A stretch of 64,000 nt of DNA from Micrococcales bacterium (GCA_009779195.1 WRET01000001.1:62001-126000); one strand, 5' to 3'; positions 1 through 9,886 are shown, counted from the stretch's first letter. Program-made: numbers and translations. The notes: generated from the sequence alone by a model not told the origin.

Positions 1-774
1 CGGACGGGTGACCGCGGCGATGACGCCGATATGCGCGGGACCGTCGTCGACCTGGTAGCGCGTGGCGGGGGCGCCGGTGCGGTCGGGGGCTTCGGTGAGG
101 CGGTGGCGGGTGCGCACGATGGCCAGCAGCTCGTCGGCGGTGAGCATGTCGTCGCGGTGCCACGGTGAGCCGCCCAAGGGCATCTGCTCGATGAACCGCA
201 GCTCTAGGCGCTGGGCGAGAGCCCAGTCCACCAGCTGGGGAGCGGCGTGTTCGGTCAGGCCCCGCACCATGACCGCGTTGACCTTGGTGCGACCCGGGGG
301 CAGGGCAGCGATACCGGCGAGCACCTCGGGCAACGCGTGGCGGCCGGTCAGACGGGCGTACTCGTCGGGGTCGAGGGTGTCCAGCGAGACGGTGACCCGG
401 TCGATCCCGGCTTCGGCCAGGGGTCCGGCACGTTCGGCCAGGCCGAGCCCGCTGGTCGTCAGGCATAGCTCGGGTCGTGGGCGTAACGCTGCCAGGCGCT
501 CCACCAGGTCCACCAGGTCTGGGCGCACGAGCGGTTCGCCCCCGGTGAGGCGGACTTTCGTGATCCCGCAGGCCACCGCGACACGGACCACCCGGACGAT
601 CTCGTCGCTGGTCAGCGCGCCCGCGCGAGGCAACGGTGCCGACCCCGACGGTGGGACGCAGTACGTACAGCGCAACGGGCACCGGTCGGTCACGCTCACG
701 CGCAGGTCGGTGTGGACGCGCCCGTACTGGTCGACGAGCGTCTCGACGAGGGTCCCAGAGGCTGTGACCGTCAT
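1..774 (-). CDS. moaA: GTP 3',8-cyclase MoaA (partial, 3' end off window)
   Basis: Radical-SAM enzyme that starts molybdenum-cofactor synthesis by converting GTP to 3',8-cyclo-GTP. About 258 N-terminal residues are present; the C-terminal cluster-binding part lies beyond the left edge. The radical-SAM CxxxCxxC motif is seen as CPLRCTYC near residues 30-37, followed by VRLTGGEPLVRPDL (the GGEP SAM-binding element) and VSLDTLDP. The ATG at 774 overlaps the moaE stop as ATGA, so translation is probably coupled. It is the last visible gene of the minus-strand nar/moa unit and would supply cofactor to NarG. Confidence 0.95.
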   Translation of the reverse strand, partial: MTVTASGTLVETLVDQYGRVHTDLRVSVTDRCPLRCTYCVPPSGSAPLPRAGALTSDEIVRVVRVAVACGITKVRLTGGEPLVRPDLVDLVERLAALRPRPELCLTTSGLGLAERAGPLAEAGIDRVTVSLDTLDPDEYARLTGRHALPEVLAGIAALPPGRTKVNAVMVRGLTEHAAPQLVDWALAQRLELRFIEQMPLGGSPWHRDDMLTADELLAIVRTRHRLTEAPDRTGAPATRYQVDDGPAHIGVIAAVTRP

Positions 775-1208
775 GACGCGGCGACCCAGTGCGCGCTGCC
801 GTCAGCGTAGGTCTGGTGTTTCCACACCGGAGCCTCGGCCTTGACCAGCTCGAGCAGCTCGCCGCAGGCAGCGAACGCCTCGGCCCGGTGCGCGCACGCT
901 ACGGCCACCACGCACGCCACATCCCCCACGACGAGATCGCCGTACCGGTGTGCCACAGCCAGGCCCAGCACACCGGGGTGGTCGACGCCAAACTGCGCGA
1001 CCAGTCCGGTGAGCATCTGCTCGGCGTCAGGGTGCGCTTCGTAGCGCAGCGCGGCCACCGGTTGGTCCTCGTCGTGGTCACGGACCGTCCCGGCGAAACA
1101 CACCACAGCCCCGGCCTGCGGGTGGCGGACAGCAGCTTCGAGCTCGCTGGGCACCAGTGGCAGCCCGGTCACACGCACAACCATGGGGACAATCATGGGC
1201 TCACTCAT
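771..1208 (-). CDS. moaE: molybdopterin synthase catalytic subunit MoaE
   Basis: Large subunit of molybdopterin synthase, which puts the dithiolene sulfurs into precursor Z together with MoaD. Family landmarks are visible: FAGTVRDHD, LRYEAHPD, HRYGDLVVGD, HRAEAFAAC and the active-site segment KAEAPVWKHQ. At 145 aa it has normal family length. It is joined by 4-bp ATGA overlaps to mog upstream and moaA downstream. No moaD is seen here, so that partner must lie elsewhere. Confidence 0.95.
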   Translation of the reverse strand: MSEPMIVPMVVRVTGLPLVPSELEAAVRHPQAGAVVCFAGTVRDHDEDQPVAALRYEAHPDAEQMLTGLVAQFGVDHPGVLGLAVAHRYGDLVVGDVACVVAVACAHRAEAFAACGELLELVKAEAPVWKHQTYADGSAHWVAAS

Positions 1209-1681
1209 CGGTGGTCACCACCGCCGAGCTGGTCGAGGGCGTGGGCGAGCACCGGTGTGAGCACCTCGACCGCGTCCTGGCAGGCCCCCGGCGATCCGGG
1301 CAGCGCCACCACCAGGCACTGCCCGACGACCCCGGCGACACTCCGGCTCAGGCACGCCGTCGGCGGTCCGGTGGCCCGTAGCGCCTCGCCGACACCAGGC
1401 AACGTGAGGTCGAACAGTGGGCCGAGCGCCTCGGGCGTGCGGTCACGCGGACCGATCCCCGTCCCCCCGGTCGTCACGACGAGCTGGTTCTCACCAGCCG
1501 CAGCACGCACTGTCGCACGCACCACGTCGATATCGTCGGGTACGACGACAGGACCGGTCACGTCCATACCCAGCCCGGCGAGCCACCCGGTGAGCACAGG
1601 TCCGGACCCGTCCGCGCGGGCACCGCAAGCAGCCCGGTCCGAGACAGTGACGACCAGGGCACGTCGTGGTGCCGGTGTCAC
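1205..1681 (-). CDS. mog: MogA/MoaB-family molybdenum cofactor protein
   Basis: Predicted molybdopterin adenylyltransferase that activates MPT with ATP before molybdate insertion. The MoCF-binding fold shows in VVTVSDRAACG, VVVPDDIDVVRATV, the TTGGTGIGPRDRTPEA loop and VVALPGSPGACQDAV. I place the start at the GTG at 1681, which overlaps the narI stop as GTGA. A longer reading frame to 1777 exists but would overlap narI by about 100 bases and adds only arginine-rich, non-conserved sequence. The product is 158 aa. MoaB and MogA cannot be separated by eye. Confidence 0.9.
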   Translation of the reverse strand: MTPAPRRALVVTVSDRAACGARADGSGPVLTGWLAGLGMDVTGPVVVPDDIDVVRATVRAAAGENQLVVTTGGTGIGPRDRTPEALGPLFDLTLPGVGEALRATGPPTACLSRSVAGVVGQCLVVALPGSPGACQDAVEVLTPVLAHALDQLGGGDHR

Positions 1682-2364
1682 CGCGCTCCAGCACCGGCGG
1701 CGCGGTACACCACGTACGGACGCACCAAGTACCCCACAGGCACCGACCACACGTGCACGAGCCGGGTGAACGGCCACAGGGCCACGAAGCAGAACGCCAG
1801 GCCCACGTGCAGCTGGTACAGCACCGGCGCTGAGCCCATGAGCTCGACGTCAGGGTTGAAGACGAACAACGACCGGAACCACACACCCACAGTCTCGCGG
1901 TAGTCGAAGCTTCCTGACACGTTCACGATCGTGGCGTGGGCCCCGAGGGTCACCACGACGACGAGCAGCGCGTAGACCACCCAGTCGAGCCGGGTCGTCA
2001 CTGCCTGCAGCCGGTGGCGGAACACCAGGCGCCGTACGACGAGGATGACCAGCCCGGTCGCCATGAACGCGCCAGCGGTGAGGCCGCCGACGACAGCGAC
2101 ACGGTGGTAGGCGTCTTCGGACAGGCCCAGCGCAGCGGTGGCCCCAGCCGGCACGAGGATGCCGACGACATGCCCGAGCACCACTGCGAGCGCCCCGAAG
2201 TGGAAGAACGGCGACGCCCAGGCCAGCCAGCGGCGTTCGAGCAGCTGGGTGGTGCGGCTGGTCCAGCCGAACTGGTCGCGCCGCCACCGCCACCAGTGCC
2301 CGACGGCGAACACAGCGAGTGCCACATACGGCCACACGGCGAAGACGAGAGTGCGCGCAGTCAT
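1678..2364 (-). CDS. narI: respiratory nitrate reductase gamma subunit NarI
   Basis: Membrane di-heme cytochrome b subunit that takes electrons from quinol and passes them to NarH. At 228 aa it matches the family, with about five hydrophobic helices from VFAVWPYVALAVFAVGHWW to the C-terminal QLHVGLAFCFVALWPFTRLV. Histidines suited to heme ligation occur in helices 1, 2 and 5 (for example FHFGALAVVLGHVVG). The ATG at 2364 overlaps the narJ stop as ATGA, and the stop overlaps the mog GTG. A longer in-frame extension to 2487 is rejected because it would lie inside narJ. Confidence 0.96.
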   Translation of the reverse strand: MTARTLVFAVWPYVALAVFAVGHWWRWRRDQFGWTSRTTQLLERRWLAWASPFFHFGALAVVLGHVVGILVPAGATAALGLSEDAYHRVAVVGGLTAGAFMATGLVILVVRRLVFRHRLQAVTTRLDWVVYALLVVVVTLGAHATIVNVSGSFDYRETVGVWFRSLFVFNPDVELMGSAPVLYQLHVGLAFCFVALWPFTRLVHVWSVPVGYLVRPYVVYRAAGAGAR

Positions 2365-3107
2365 CGGATACCTCCCGGTGCGGACCGGAACTCGGGTTCG
2401 CACCCGAGCGTGGGGGTCAGGGTCAACAGCGGACCGTAACGCGGGCGTGCCTCGTGCACGAGCGGGTCGCCTGACGGGACAGGGCACGGATCGGTGCCGA
2501 CCTCTTCGACGGGCGGGCCGAGCACCACCAGCTCGTCGACGACGTGGGACGTGGAGGTGTCGGCCGGGCCGAGGGTGATGAGCAGACCGTCGAGCAGGTG
2601 CGAGTAGGGCGAACCGTCCAAGCCCCGGTGCAGCATCTCGATACCTGGCCGGACCAGGCGCAGCAGGTCCGCCCCGGCTTCGGGTTCGACTGCGGCGACC
2701 TCCAGCAGCAACGGCAGGTGGTCGGGAAGCTCCCCGTCTTCAGGCACCATCCCGCAGGCGCGCAGACGGCGTTTGAGCTCGAGCAGCGCCAGGCCCCTGC
2801 GACGGGTCTCTCCGTGCGAGTGGTAGGTGAGGTTCAGGCTGGTGTCACGGCGCATGTCGAAGGTGCGCACATAGGTGACGGTGACCGCAGAGGCCGGGAC
2901 GGCGGCGAACCAGTTGGTGAACTGGCACAGCGCTTCGCGTGCTGGTCCGTCTGGCAGGGCGTGCGCTGCCGCCGCGAGCTGGTCCCGGGCGGAGACCAAC
3001 GCGTCGTCGGGGTAGCCCAGGCACAGGCTGACCAGCGCCCACACCTGGCACCGGCCCGGCAACAGGGGGGTGGCCTGGTCGGTGCCGACGGTGTCGGGGT
3101 CGGGCAT
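2361..3107 (-). CDS. narJ: nitrate reductase molybdenum cofactor assembly chaperone NarJ
   Basis: Cytoplasmic TorD-family chaperone that binds apo-NarG and assists cofactor insertion; it is not part of the final enzyme. The product is 248 aa, all-helical in appearance, with VWALVSLCLGYPDD near the start and the family motif TYVRTFDMRRDTSLNLTYH in the middle. The start at 3107 lies one base after the narH stop. An in-frame extension to 3374 is discarded because it reads through narH. Confidence 0.95.
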   Translation of the reverse strand: MPDPDTVGTDQATPLLPGRCQVWALVSLCLGYPDDALVSARDQLAAAAHALPDGPAREALCQFTNWFAAVPASAVTVTYVRTFDMRRDTSLNLTYHSHGETRRRGLALLELKRRLRACGMVPEDGELPDHLPLLLEVAAVEPEAGADLLRLVRPGIEMLHRGLDGSPYSHLLDGLLITLGPADTSTSHVVDELVVLGPPVEEVGTDPCPVPSGDPLVHEARPRYGPLLTLTPTLGCEPEFRSAPGGIR

Positions 3108-3108
3108 G

Positions 3109-4641
3109 TCACTGCCCGCCGCGCACAGGGATACCAGGACCGGACACAAGCGTCGGACCGCCTGTCCCCGCGCCGCCGGGTTCGTCGAGGGAACAGCCTG
3201 TGGCTCCCGCCCACGCGCTGGCCCACGAGCCGAGCGCGGCAGCGTCTTCCTCGTGCGCTGGCGGCACCACGAACCGGTCGGCGATCTTGGCCACAGCGAG
3301 CAGGCGGTACAGCTCTTCGAGCTCGTCCCCGCTGGCTCCGACACGTTCGAGCAGGTCAGCATCGACTTTGCCACCAGCGGTGATCGAGCGCATATGGCTG
3401 CGCAACGCTGCGAGCTTCATGAGCACCCCCGCCAGCAGGGCGGCGTCACCGGCGGTGAACAGCTCGGCCAGGTACTCCACAGGGATCCGCAGCTGGTCGA
3501 CGGTGGCGAAGACGTCGTCGGCGTCGGCAGTGTCGCCACCCAGCGACGCGGTCGCGTCCAGCACCGGCGACAGCGGTGGCACGTACCAGACCATCGGCAG
3601 CGTCCGGTACTCCGGGTGCAGAGGCAGGGCGACTTTGTGCTTCATGGCCAGGGCCCACACCGGGGACCGGCGGGCAGCGTCGAGCCAGTCGGCGGGAATC
3701 CCTTGTTCGAGCGCCGCAGCGGCGACCTCAGGGTCGTCGGGGTCGCAGAACACCTCGCACTGGGCGGCGAGCAGGTCTTTGGGGTCGGTGACGGCACAGG
3801 CGTCGGCGACCTTGTCGGCGTCGTACAGCACCAGGCCCTGGTAGCGCAGACGTCCCACGCAGGTCTGCGCGCACACGGTCGGCATCCCGGCTTCCAGGCG
3901 CGGGAAGCAGAACGTGCACTTCTCGGCCAGGCCGGTGCGGTGGTTGACGTACACCTTCTTGTACGGGCAGCCTGACACGCACATCCGCCAGCCGCGGCAG
4001 CGGTCCTGGTCGACGAGGACGACTCCGTCCTGGTCGCGTTTGTACATGGCGCCTGACGGGCACGACGACACGCACGCCGGGTTGAGGCAGTGCTCGCACA
4101 CCCGCGGCAGGTAGAACATGAAGGTGTGCTCCAGCTCCATACGCAGCTGGGTCTCCATGGCCTTGAGGTTGGGGTCTTTGTCGGCGGTGACCGGAGACCC
4201 CGACAGGTCGTCCTCCCAGTTGGGCCCCCAGGTGATGTCGGTGGGCTCACCGGTGATGGCCGAGATGGGCCGGGCGCTGGGGGCGTTGGGGCCTGGTGCT
4301 GCGGTCAGCAGCGTGTCGAAGTCGTAGGTCACCGGCTCGTAGTAGTCGTCGAGCACCGGTAGGTCAGGGTTGGCGAAGATCCGCGACAGGCGCCGCGTGC
4401 GGCCTCCTGAGCGCAACCGCAGACGGCCTGCGCGGTCCAGCCGCCAGCCGCCGCGCCAGCGGTCTTGGTCTTCCCAGCGCAACGGGTACCCGATACCAGG
4501 TTTGGTCTCGACGTTGTTGAACCAGACGTACTCCACGCCGTCGCGGTTCGTCCAGGTCTGTTTGCAGGTGACCGAGCAGGTGTGGCAGCCCATGCACTTG
4601 TCGAGGTTCATCACCATGGCGACCTGAGCCTTGATGCGCAT
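3109..4641 (-). CDS. narH: respiratory nitrate reductase beta subunit NarH
   Basis: Iron-sulfur electron-transfer subunit between NarI hemes and NarG. Four cysteine groups are visible: CMGCHTCSVTC (C16, C19, C22, C26), CEHCLNPACVSSCPSG, CRGWRMCVSGCP, and CTFCFPRLEAG followed by CAQTC. The tryptophan replacing one cysteine in the third group is the normal NarH signature of a [3Fe-4S] cluster. At 510 aa it has full length. Its ATG shares one base with the narG stop (TGATG). Confidence 0.97.
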   Translation of the reverse strand: MRIKAQVAMVMNLDKCMGCHTCSVTCKQTWTNRDGVEYVWFNNVETKPGIGYPLRWEDQDRWRGGWRLDRAGRLRLRSGGRTRRLSRIFANPDLPVLDDYYEPVTYDFDTLLTAAPGPNAPSARPISAITGEPTDITWGPNWEDDLSGSPVTADKDPNLKAMETQLRMELEHTFMFYLPRVCEHCLNPACVSSCPSGAMYKRDQDGVVLVDQDRCRGWRMCVSGCPYKKVYVNHRTGLAEKCTFCFPRLEAGMPTVCAQTCVGRLRYQGLVLYDADKVADACAVTDPKDLLAAQCEVFCDPDDPEVAAAALEQGIPADWLDAARRSPVWALAMKHKVALPLHPEYRTLPMVWYVPPLSPVLDATASLGGDTADADDVFATVDQLRIPVEYLAELFTAGDAALLAGVLMKLAALRSHMRSITAGGKVDADLLERVGASGDELEELYRLLAVAKIADRFVVPPAHEEDAAALGSWASAWAGATGCSLDEPGGAGTGGPTLVSGPGIPVRGGQ

Positions 4642-7600
4642 CAGTACTCGACCTCCTGGCTACGGCGACGGATCACCGTGAGCTCGTCACGCTGGTTGCC
4701 GGTCGGGCCGTAGTAGTTGAAACCGTACGTCAGCTGGCCGTACCCACCTGCCATATGCGTTGGCTTGACGTACACCCTGGTCAGCGCGTTGTGGGTACCG
4801 CCTCGACGCCGGTTCGTCTCGGTCAGCGGAACGTTCACGTTTCGGTCCTGCGAGTGGTACATGTACACCGTCCCGGCTGGCATCCGGTGAGACACCACAG
4901 CCCGGGCAGTGATCACGCCGTGCGGGTTGACCGCTTCGACCCATTCATTGTCCTCCACACCGATGGCTTCGGCGTCAGAAACGGACATCCAGATCACCGG
5001 ACCACCTCGCGACAGCGCCAGCATGTAGGGGTTGTCCTGGTAGCTGGAGTGGATGGACCACTTCGAGTGGGGGGTCAGGTACCGGACCGTCACCCCGCGG
5101 CTGTCGGGGTCCAGCGTCGCGGCGATGTCGCCGTAGTGGTGGGCCATGTCCAGCGGCGGGCGGTACACCGGCAACAGCTCGCCCATCTCGGCCATCCAGT
5201 CGTGGTCGACGAGGAACTGCTGGCGTCCGGTCAGCGTGGACCACGGCCGCAGCCGTTCGGTGTTGATGACGAAGGCCGAGTAGCGCCGGCCCCCTGTCTC
5301 CGACCCGGACCACTCATAGCTGGTGTACACCGGCTGGGGGGACCGCACGGTGTCAGCGAAGGTGATCTTGGAGTGCTCGTGCTCTTCGGCCAGGTCGGCC
5401 AGGCGCATACCGGTGCGTTTTTCCAGCGCACGGAACCCGGCGACGGCGTTGTGGCCGTTGGTGGTGCCAGCGATGGCCAAGATGGCCTCGGCGAACGCCG
5501 TGTCGGAGGCAAGGCTCACGTTCCCAGCCGTCGGCCCGTCGGCCACGGTCCCCAGCAGGGCCTCCAGGTGCGCCTGGGCGTCGTCACCAGGGACGACCAC
5601 TCCTTTGGTCATCGTGCCGATCTTGGCGATGAGCGGGCCGAGGCTGCGCCACTTGGCACCGATCATCGTGTAGTCGCGTTCGACGACAACCAGCTTGGGC
5701 ATGGTTTTGCCCGGTACCGGTTCGCACTCGCCGGCCTTCCAGTCGCGCACCGCCCCGTGCGGCTGGGCCAGCTCGTCGGGGGTGTCGGTGAGCAGGGGGA
5801 TCGCCATGACGTCGGTGCGCGTGCCCAGGTGCGTGACCGCCAGCTCGGAGACCTTGTCAGCCAGGGCGCCGAAGCAGTCGTAGTCGGTGCGCGCCTCCCA
5901 CGGCGGGTTGATCGCCGGGCTGAAGGCGTGGATGTACGGGTGCATGTCGGTGGTCGAGATGTCGTGCTTCTCGTACCACGTCGCCGCAGGCAGGACGATG
6001 TCGGACATCAGCGCCGACCCCGTCATGCGGAAGTCGACCGTGGTGAGCAGGTCGAGCTTGCCGCGGCCTGGTTCGTCACGCCACACCACGTCCTGCGGGC
6101 GGCGGTCAGCAGGTGTCTCGGCGGCGGTCACCGCGTCGTCGGTGCCCAGCAGGTGCCGCAAGAAGTACTCCGACCCCTTGGCGGTGTTGCCGAACAGGTT
6201 GGCCCGCCACAACGTGAGGCAGCGTGGGAAGTTCGCCGGGTCGTCGGGGTCTTCGACCGCGAAACGCAGGGAACCGTCTTTGAGGCGTGAGACCACGTGG
6301 GCGGGGATCTGCACCCCTGCGGCCAGGGCCTCGTCGGCCAGGTCCAGCGGGTTGGTGTTGAACCCGGGGTGTCCCGGTGTCCAGCCCAGACGCACGGCCT
6401 GGGCCTGGCAGTCGATGAGGGACCGTCCGCGCAGCTTGCCAGGACCAGCCGGGGACGAGATGTCACCAGCGCCGAAAGTGTCGTAACGCCACTGGTCGCT
6501 GGCTTGGTACCAGAACGACGTGGACGCCTGGTGCCGTGGGGGGCGCGCCCAGTCCAGCGCGAACGACAGGTGCTGCTGGCCGGTGATCGGGCGGGCTTTT
6601 TCCTGCCCGACGTAGTGCGCCCAGCCGCCGCCGTTGACCCCCTGGCAGCCGGTGAGGGTCAGCAGCGCCAGGATCGAGCGGTAGATGGTGTCGGAGTGGA
6701 ACCAGTGGTTGGTCCCAGCCCCGAGGATGATCATGGACCGACCCTGCGTCACCTCGGCGTTGCGGGCCAGCTCGCGGGCGACCCGGGCGATCTGCGCAGC
6801 GGGCACGCCAGTGATAGCCGACGCCCAGGCGGGGGTGCACGGGCCGTCGCCGTCGTCCTCGCCAGCGGGCCACAGGCCGGGCATCCCCGGGCGTTCCACC
6901 CCGTACTGGGCGAGCATGAGGTCGAACACTGTGGTGACCCGTTGACCTGCGATCGTGCGGTACGGCACACCGCGCACGACGGTCTGGCCGCCGTCGACCG
7001 ACTCTGCGCTCCCAGGCACGTCGAAGCGCGGCATGACGACCTCAGCCAGGCCATCAGCGACGTCGACCATGCTCAGGGCTGGGTCGAGGTCGCCGAGCTC
7101 GAGGTTCCACCTGCCCAGGCCCTCGTCGCCCCAGCGGTCGCCGAGCGTCCCGCCGGGGACGACCGCCTCGTTGGACCCCTGGTCGAACAGCAGGGTCTTG
7201 AACTCGGCGTTGGCCTCACCGGCGAGCCCAGGCACGTCGGCGGCAGTCAGGAACTTGCCCATGACGGTGGTGTCGTCGTCGCGGTCGTCCAAGGTGACCA
7301 GGAAAGGCGCGTCGGTGAACCGCGTGACGTAGTCGACGAAGTACTCGGTGCTGCGTTCGACGAAGAACTCTTTGAGGATGGTGTGGCCCATCGCCATGGC
7401 CAGCGCACCGTCGGTGCCCGGCGCTGGTGCCATCCACTCGTCGGCGAACTTGACGTTGTCGGCGTAGTCGGGGCTGACAGCCACGACCTTGGTGCCTTTG
7501 TAGCGCACCTCGGTCATGAAGTGCGCGTCAGGTGTGCGCGTGACCGGGACGTTCGATCCCCACATCATGAGGTACCCGGCGTTCCACCAGTCGGCAGACT

Positions 7601-8336
7601 CGGGTACGTCGGTCTGGTCGCCCCACACCTGGGGGCTTGCGGGCGGAAGGTCGCAGTACCAGTCGTAGAAGCTCAGCAGGGTCCCGCCGATGAGCGCAAA
7701 AAACCGCGTTCCTGAGGCGAAAGAGACCATAGACATGGCCGGGATGGGGGTGAAGCCCACGCAGCGGTCCGGGCCGTAGGTCTTGATGGTGTACACGTGC
7801 GCGGCGGCCTGGATCTCTTGTGCCTCGTCCCAGGTGGTGCGCTCAAAACCGCCTTTTCCTCGAGCACGTTTGTACTCGCGGGCTTTGTCGGGGTCTTCGA
7901 CGACCGATCCCCAGGCGTCGACCGGGTCCATACCAGCGGCTCTGGCGGCCCGGTAGTGGCGCAGCAGCACCGAGCGCACGTACGGGTAGCGCACACGCCC
8001 GGGCGAGTAGGTGTACCAGGAGAACGACGCACCCCGCGGGCAGCCGCGCGGTTCGTACTCGGGGGAGGTCGGCCCGACGGTCGGGTAGTCGGTGGACTGG
8101 TGCTCCCAGGTGATGAGCCCGTCTTTGACGTACACGTCCCACGCGCACGACCCGGTGCAGTTGACGCCGTGGGTGGTGCGCACGATCTTGTCGTGGGCCC
8201 ACCGGTCACGGTAGAAGCGTTCCCAGCTCCGGTCGGGGCGCTGGGTGGTCGTGCGGCCCGTGGGGTCGACGTCTTCGTGCCGCAGCAGGCCACGGGCCCG
8301 CATCATGGCCAGCAGGGGTGCCGATACGCCAGTCAT
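4641..8336 (-). CDS. narG: respiratory nitrate reductase alpha subunit NarG
   Basis: Catalytic subunit reducing nitrate to nitrite at a Mo-bisMGD centre on the cytoplasmic side of the membrane. The 1231-aa length is standard. The N-terminal FS0 [4Fe-4S] ligands are H56, C60, C64 and C99 (HGVNCTGSC, then RGCPRG). Other landmarks are GDQTDVPESADWWNAGY and the C-terminal YKPTHMAGGYGQL-type region (here YVKPTHMAGGYGQLTYGFN). There is no Tat twin-arginine signal, as expected for the inward-facing NarG type rather than Nap. narK ends four bases upstream. Confidence 0.98.
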   Translation of the reverse strand: MTGVSAPLLAMMRARGLLRHEDVDPTGRTTTQRPDRSWERFYRDRWAHDKIVRTTHGVNCTGSCAWDVYVKDGLITWEHQSTDYPTVGPTSPEYEPRGCPRGASFSWYTYSPGRVRYPYVRSVLLRHYRAARAAGMDPVDAWGSVVEDPDKAREYKRARGKGGFERTTWDEAQEIQAAAHVYTIKTYGPDRCVGFTPIPAMSMVSFASGTRFFALIGGTLLSFYDWYCDLPPASPQVWGDQTDVPESADWWNAGYLMMWGSNVPVTRTPDAHFMTEVRYKGTKVVAVSPDYADNVKFADEWMAPAPGTDGALAMAMGHTILKEFFVERSTEYFVDYVTRFTDAPFLVTLDDRDDDTTVMGKFLTAADVPGLAGEANAEFKTLLFDQGSNEAVVPGGTLGDRWGDEGLGRWNLELGDLDPALSMVDVADGLAEVVMPRFDVPGSAESVDGGQTVVRGVPYRTIAGQRVTTVFDLMLAQYGVERPGMPGLWPAGEDDGDGPCTPAWASAITGVPAAQIARVARELARNAEVTQGRSMIILGAGTNHWFHSDTIYRSILALLTLTGCQGVNGGGWAHYVGQEKARPITGQQHLSFALDWARPPRHQASTSFWYQASDQWRYDTFGAGDISSPAGPGKLRGRSLIDCQAQAVRLGWTPGHPGFNTNPLDLADEALAAGVQIPAHVVSRLKDGSLRFAVEDPDDPANFPRCLTLWRANLFGNTAKGSEYFLRHLLGTDDAVTAAETPADRRPQDVVWRDEPGRGKLDLLTTVDFRMTGSALMSDIVLPAATWYEKHDISTTDMHPYIHAFSPAINPPWEARTDYDCFGALADKVSELAVTHLGTRTDVMAIPLLTDTPDELAQPHGAVRDWKAGECEPVPGKTMPKLVVVERDYTMIGAKWRSLGPLIAKIGTMTKGVVVPGDDAQAHLEALLGTVADGPTAGNVSLASDTAFAEAILAIAGTTNGHNAVAGFRALEKRTGMRLADLAEEHEHSKITFADTVRSPQPVYTSYEWSGSETGGRRYSAFVINTERLRPWSTLTGRQQFLVDHDWMAEMGELLPVYRPPLDMAHHYGDIAATLDPDSRGVTVRYLTPHSKWSIHSSYQDNPYMLALSRGGPVIWMSVSDAEAIGVEDNEWVEAVNPHGVITARAVVSHRMPAGTVYMYHSQDRNVNVPLTETNRRRGGTHNALTRVYVKPTHMAGGYGQLTYGFNYYGPTGNQRDELTVIRRRSQEVEY

Positions 8337-8339
8337 TGG

Positions 8340-9827
8340 TCAGCTCTTCGCCTCGGCCGCCGGCCGGGCGTAGTAGTACCAGGCCAGAGTGGCGCAGAAC
8401 AGCGCGTAGGCCAGGACGAACGAGAACACGAGCGTCTTGGTGAAGGTGTCGAACGCCACACCGAACAGGAACGGGCCGAACGCCGCCAGGGCTGCGGTCC
8501 AGCCGATGACGCCACCGGCCTGCCGGGGCGGGAAGATCATCGGCATCTGCTTGAACGTCGAGGCGTTGCCGACCCCGGCGAAGAAGAAGATGCAGAACAT
8601 CCCGAGCAGGAACAGGCCCAGCGGCACGGAGTCCTTGATCGTCCCGCCAGCCTCTGCGGCGGCGTTGCCGGCTGCCTGGGCTGCTGCCGCCTGCTCCTCG
8701 GTGAAGTGGGCGTCGGAGCGCAGCGCGAGGAGGACCGGCAGGGTGCTGACGGCGATCCCGATACCGGACACGACGGTCCAGATACCACCGCCGAAACGGT
8801 CGCACAACGGACCCCACAGGATGCGGGCCACCGACCCGGTGAACGCCCCGAGGAACGCGATCATCGGAGCACCGTAGATCCAGTCGACCGTCGGCGGTGC
8901 CGAGTACAGGTCTTTCAGCACGACGCCGAACTGCCCGGCCAGCCCGGAGAAGATCCCGAAGGTGAGGATGTACTCAAGGGTCATGAACCAGGTGTGCTTG
9001 TTGCTGAAGATGTCGAACTGCTGACGGATGTTCGACTTGATCGGCACGGACTTCAGCACGACGAAGGCGGCGAAGAGCGCGACCATCAGCAGCACGATGA
9101 GCACGACCGGTGCGTTGGTCAGGTGGACTTCCAGCGGGCCGGGTACCGGCACCGGATCTTCACCCGGTTTCAGCGCGTCGTTCGCCGCGGTGGCTTTGTT
9201 GATCTTGTCCTGGTTCTTCACGGCTGCGGCGCCCAGGAGCGCCATTGTCGCCACCATCGGGGTGCCGAGCTGCACCACTGCCACGCCGAGGTTTCCGATA
9301 CCTGCCTGGAGGCCCAGCGCCACACCCTGCTTCGCTTTGGGGAAGAAGTAGCTGGTGGAGGGCATGTAACCAGAGAAGACGCCACCGCCGATACCGGTGA
9401 GGAATGCCAGGACCATGAGCAGCGGGAAATTGGCCACCACCCCGGTCTCGGAGCCGAGCAGCACCCACGCCCAGCCGGCCATCGGTGCCATCAGCGCGAC
9501 GGTGGACCAGATCACCATCTTGCGGGTGCCGAAGATCGGTGGGAAGACCATCCACAGCAGCCGCAACGCCCCGCCAGCAAGACCGGGCATCGCGACGAGC
9601 CAGTAGCTGCGGCTCGTGGCCGTCTCGCCCGTCCCGAGCATCCCAGCACCTGACATCAGCGGCGCCAGGGCTGACGGCAGGTACCAGACCATGAAGCCGA
9701 GGATCAGCGAAAACGTCGTGGTCCACAGCGTCGACCAAGCAAGACTGGAGTTCCAGCGCTCCGGGTCTTCTGGGTTCCAGTCGGTCAGTTCGTGCGGGTT
9801 GGAACCCGCTGGGACGGTGGAGGTCAT
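8340..9827 (-). CDS. narK: NarK-type nitrate/nitrite transporter (MFS)
   Basis: Twelve-helix major facilitator for nitrate import and nitrite export. The nitrate signature is visible as GIGGGVFSGYMPSTSYFF followed by GLQAGIGNLGVAVVQLGTP, with a second GxG-type region in the C-terminal half. An extended hydrophilic stretch of about 40 residues lies between helices 6 and 7. At 495 aa it has normal length. It leads the narKGHJI block, with only four bases before narG, so one transcript is likely. Confidence 0.95.
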   Translation of the reverse strand: MTSTVPAGSNPHELTDWNPEDPERWNSSLAWSTLWTTTFSLILGFMVWYLPSALAPLMSGAGMLGTGETATSRSYWLVAMPGLAGGALRLLWMVFPPIFGTRKMVIWSTVALMAPMAGWAWVLLGSETGVVANFPLLMVLAFLTGIGGGVFSGYMPSTSYFFPKAKQGVALGLQAGIGNLGVAVVQLGTPMVATMALLGAAAVKNQDKINKATAANDALKPGEDPVPVPGPLEVHLTNAPVVLIVLLMVALFAAFVVLKSVPIKSNIRQQFDIFSNKHTWFMTLEYILTFGIFSGLAGQFGVVLKDLYSAPPTVDWIYGAPMIAFLGAFTGSVARILWGPLCDRFGGGIWTVVSGIGIAVSTLPVLLALRSDAHFTEEQAAAAQAAGNAAAEAGGTIKDSVPLGLFLLGMFCIFFFAGVGNASTFKQMPMIFPPRQAGGVIGWTAALAAFGPFLFGVAFDTFTKTLVFSFVLAYALFCATLAWYYYARPAAEAKS

Positions 9828-9872
9828 AGTGACGCCTTCGTGACGTAGCGGGACAGATCGGCTGACGGGCTA

Positions 9873-9886
9873 TTGATACCATTTAA
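9873..9886. promoter_or_regulatory. possible FNR/CRP-like site in front of narK
   Basis: The 163-base gap between moaC and narK has one AT-rich patch. It contains TTGAT-N4-TTTAA, a good left half and weak right half of the TTGAT-N4-ATCAA type site. On the minus strand the same patch offers a -10-like TATCAAT upstream of narK. This could be the narK promoter and operator, but the match is partial. Confidence 0.3.
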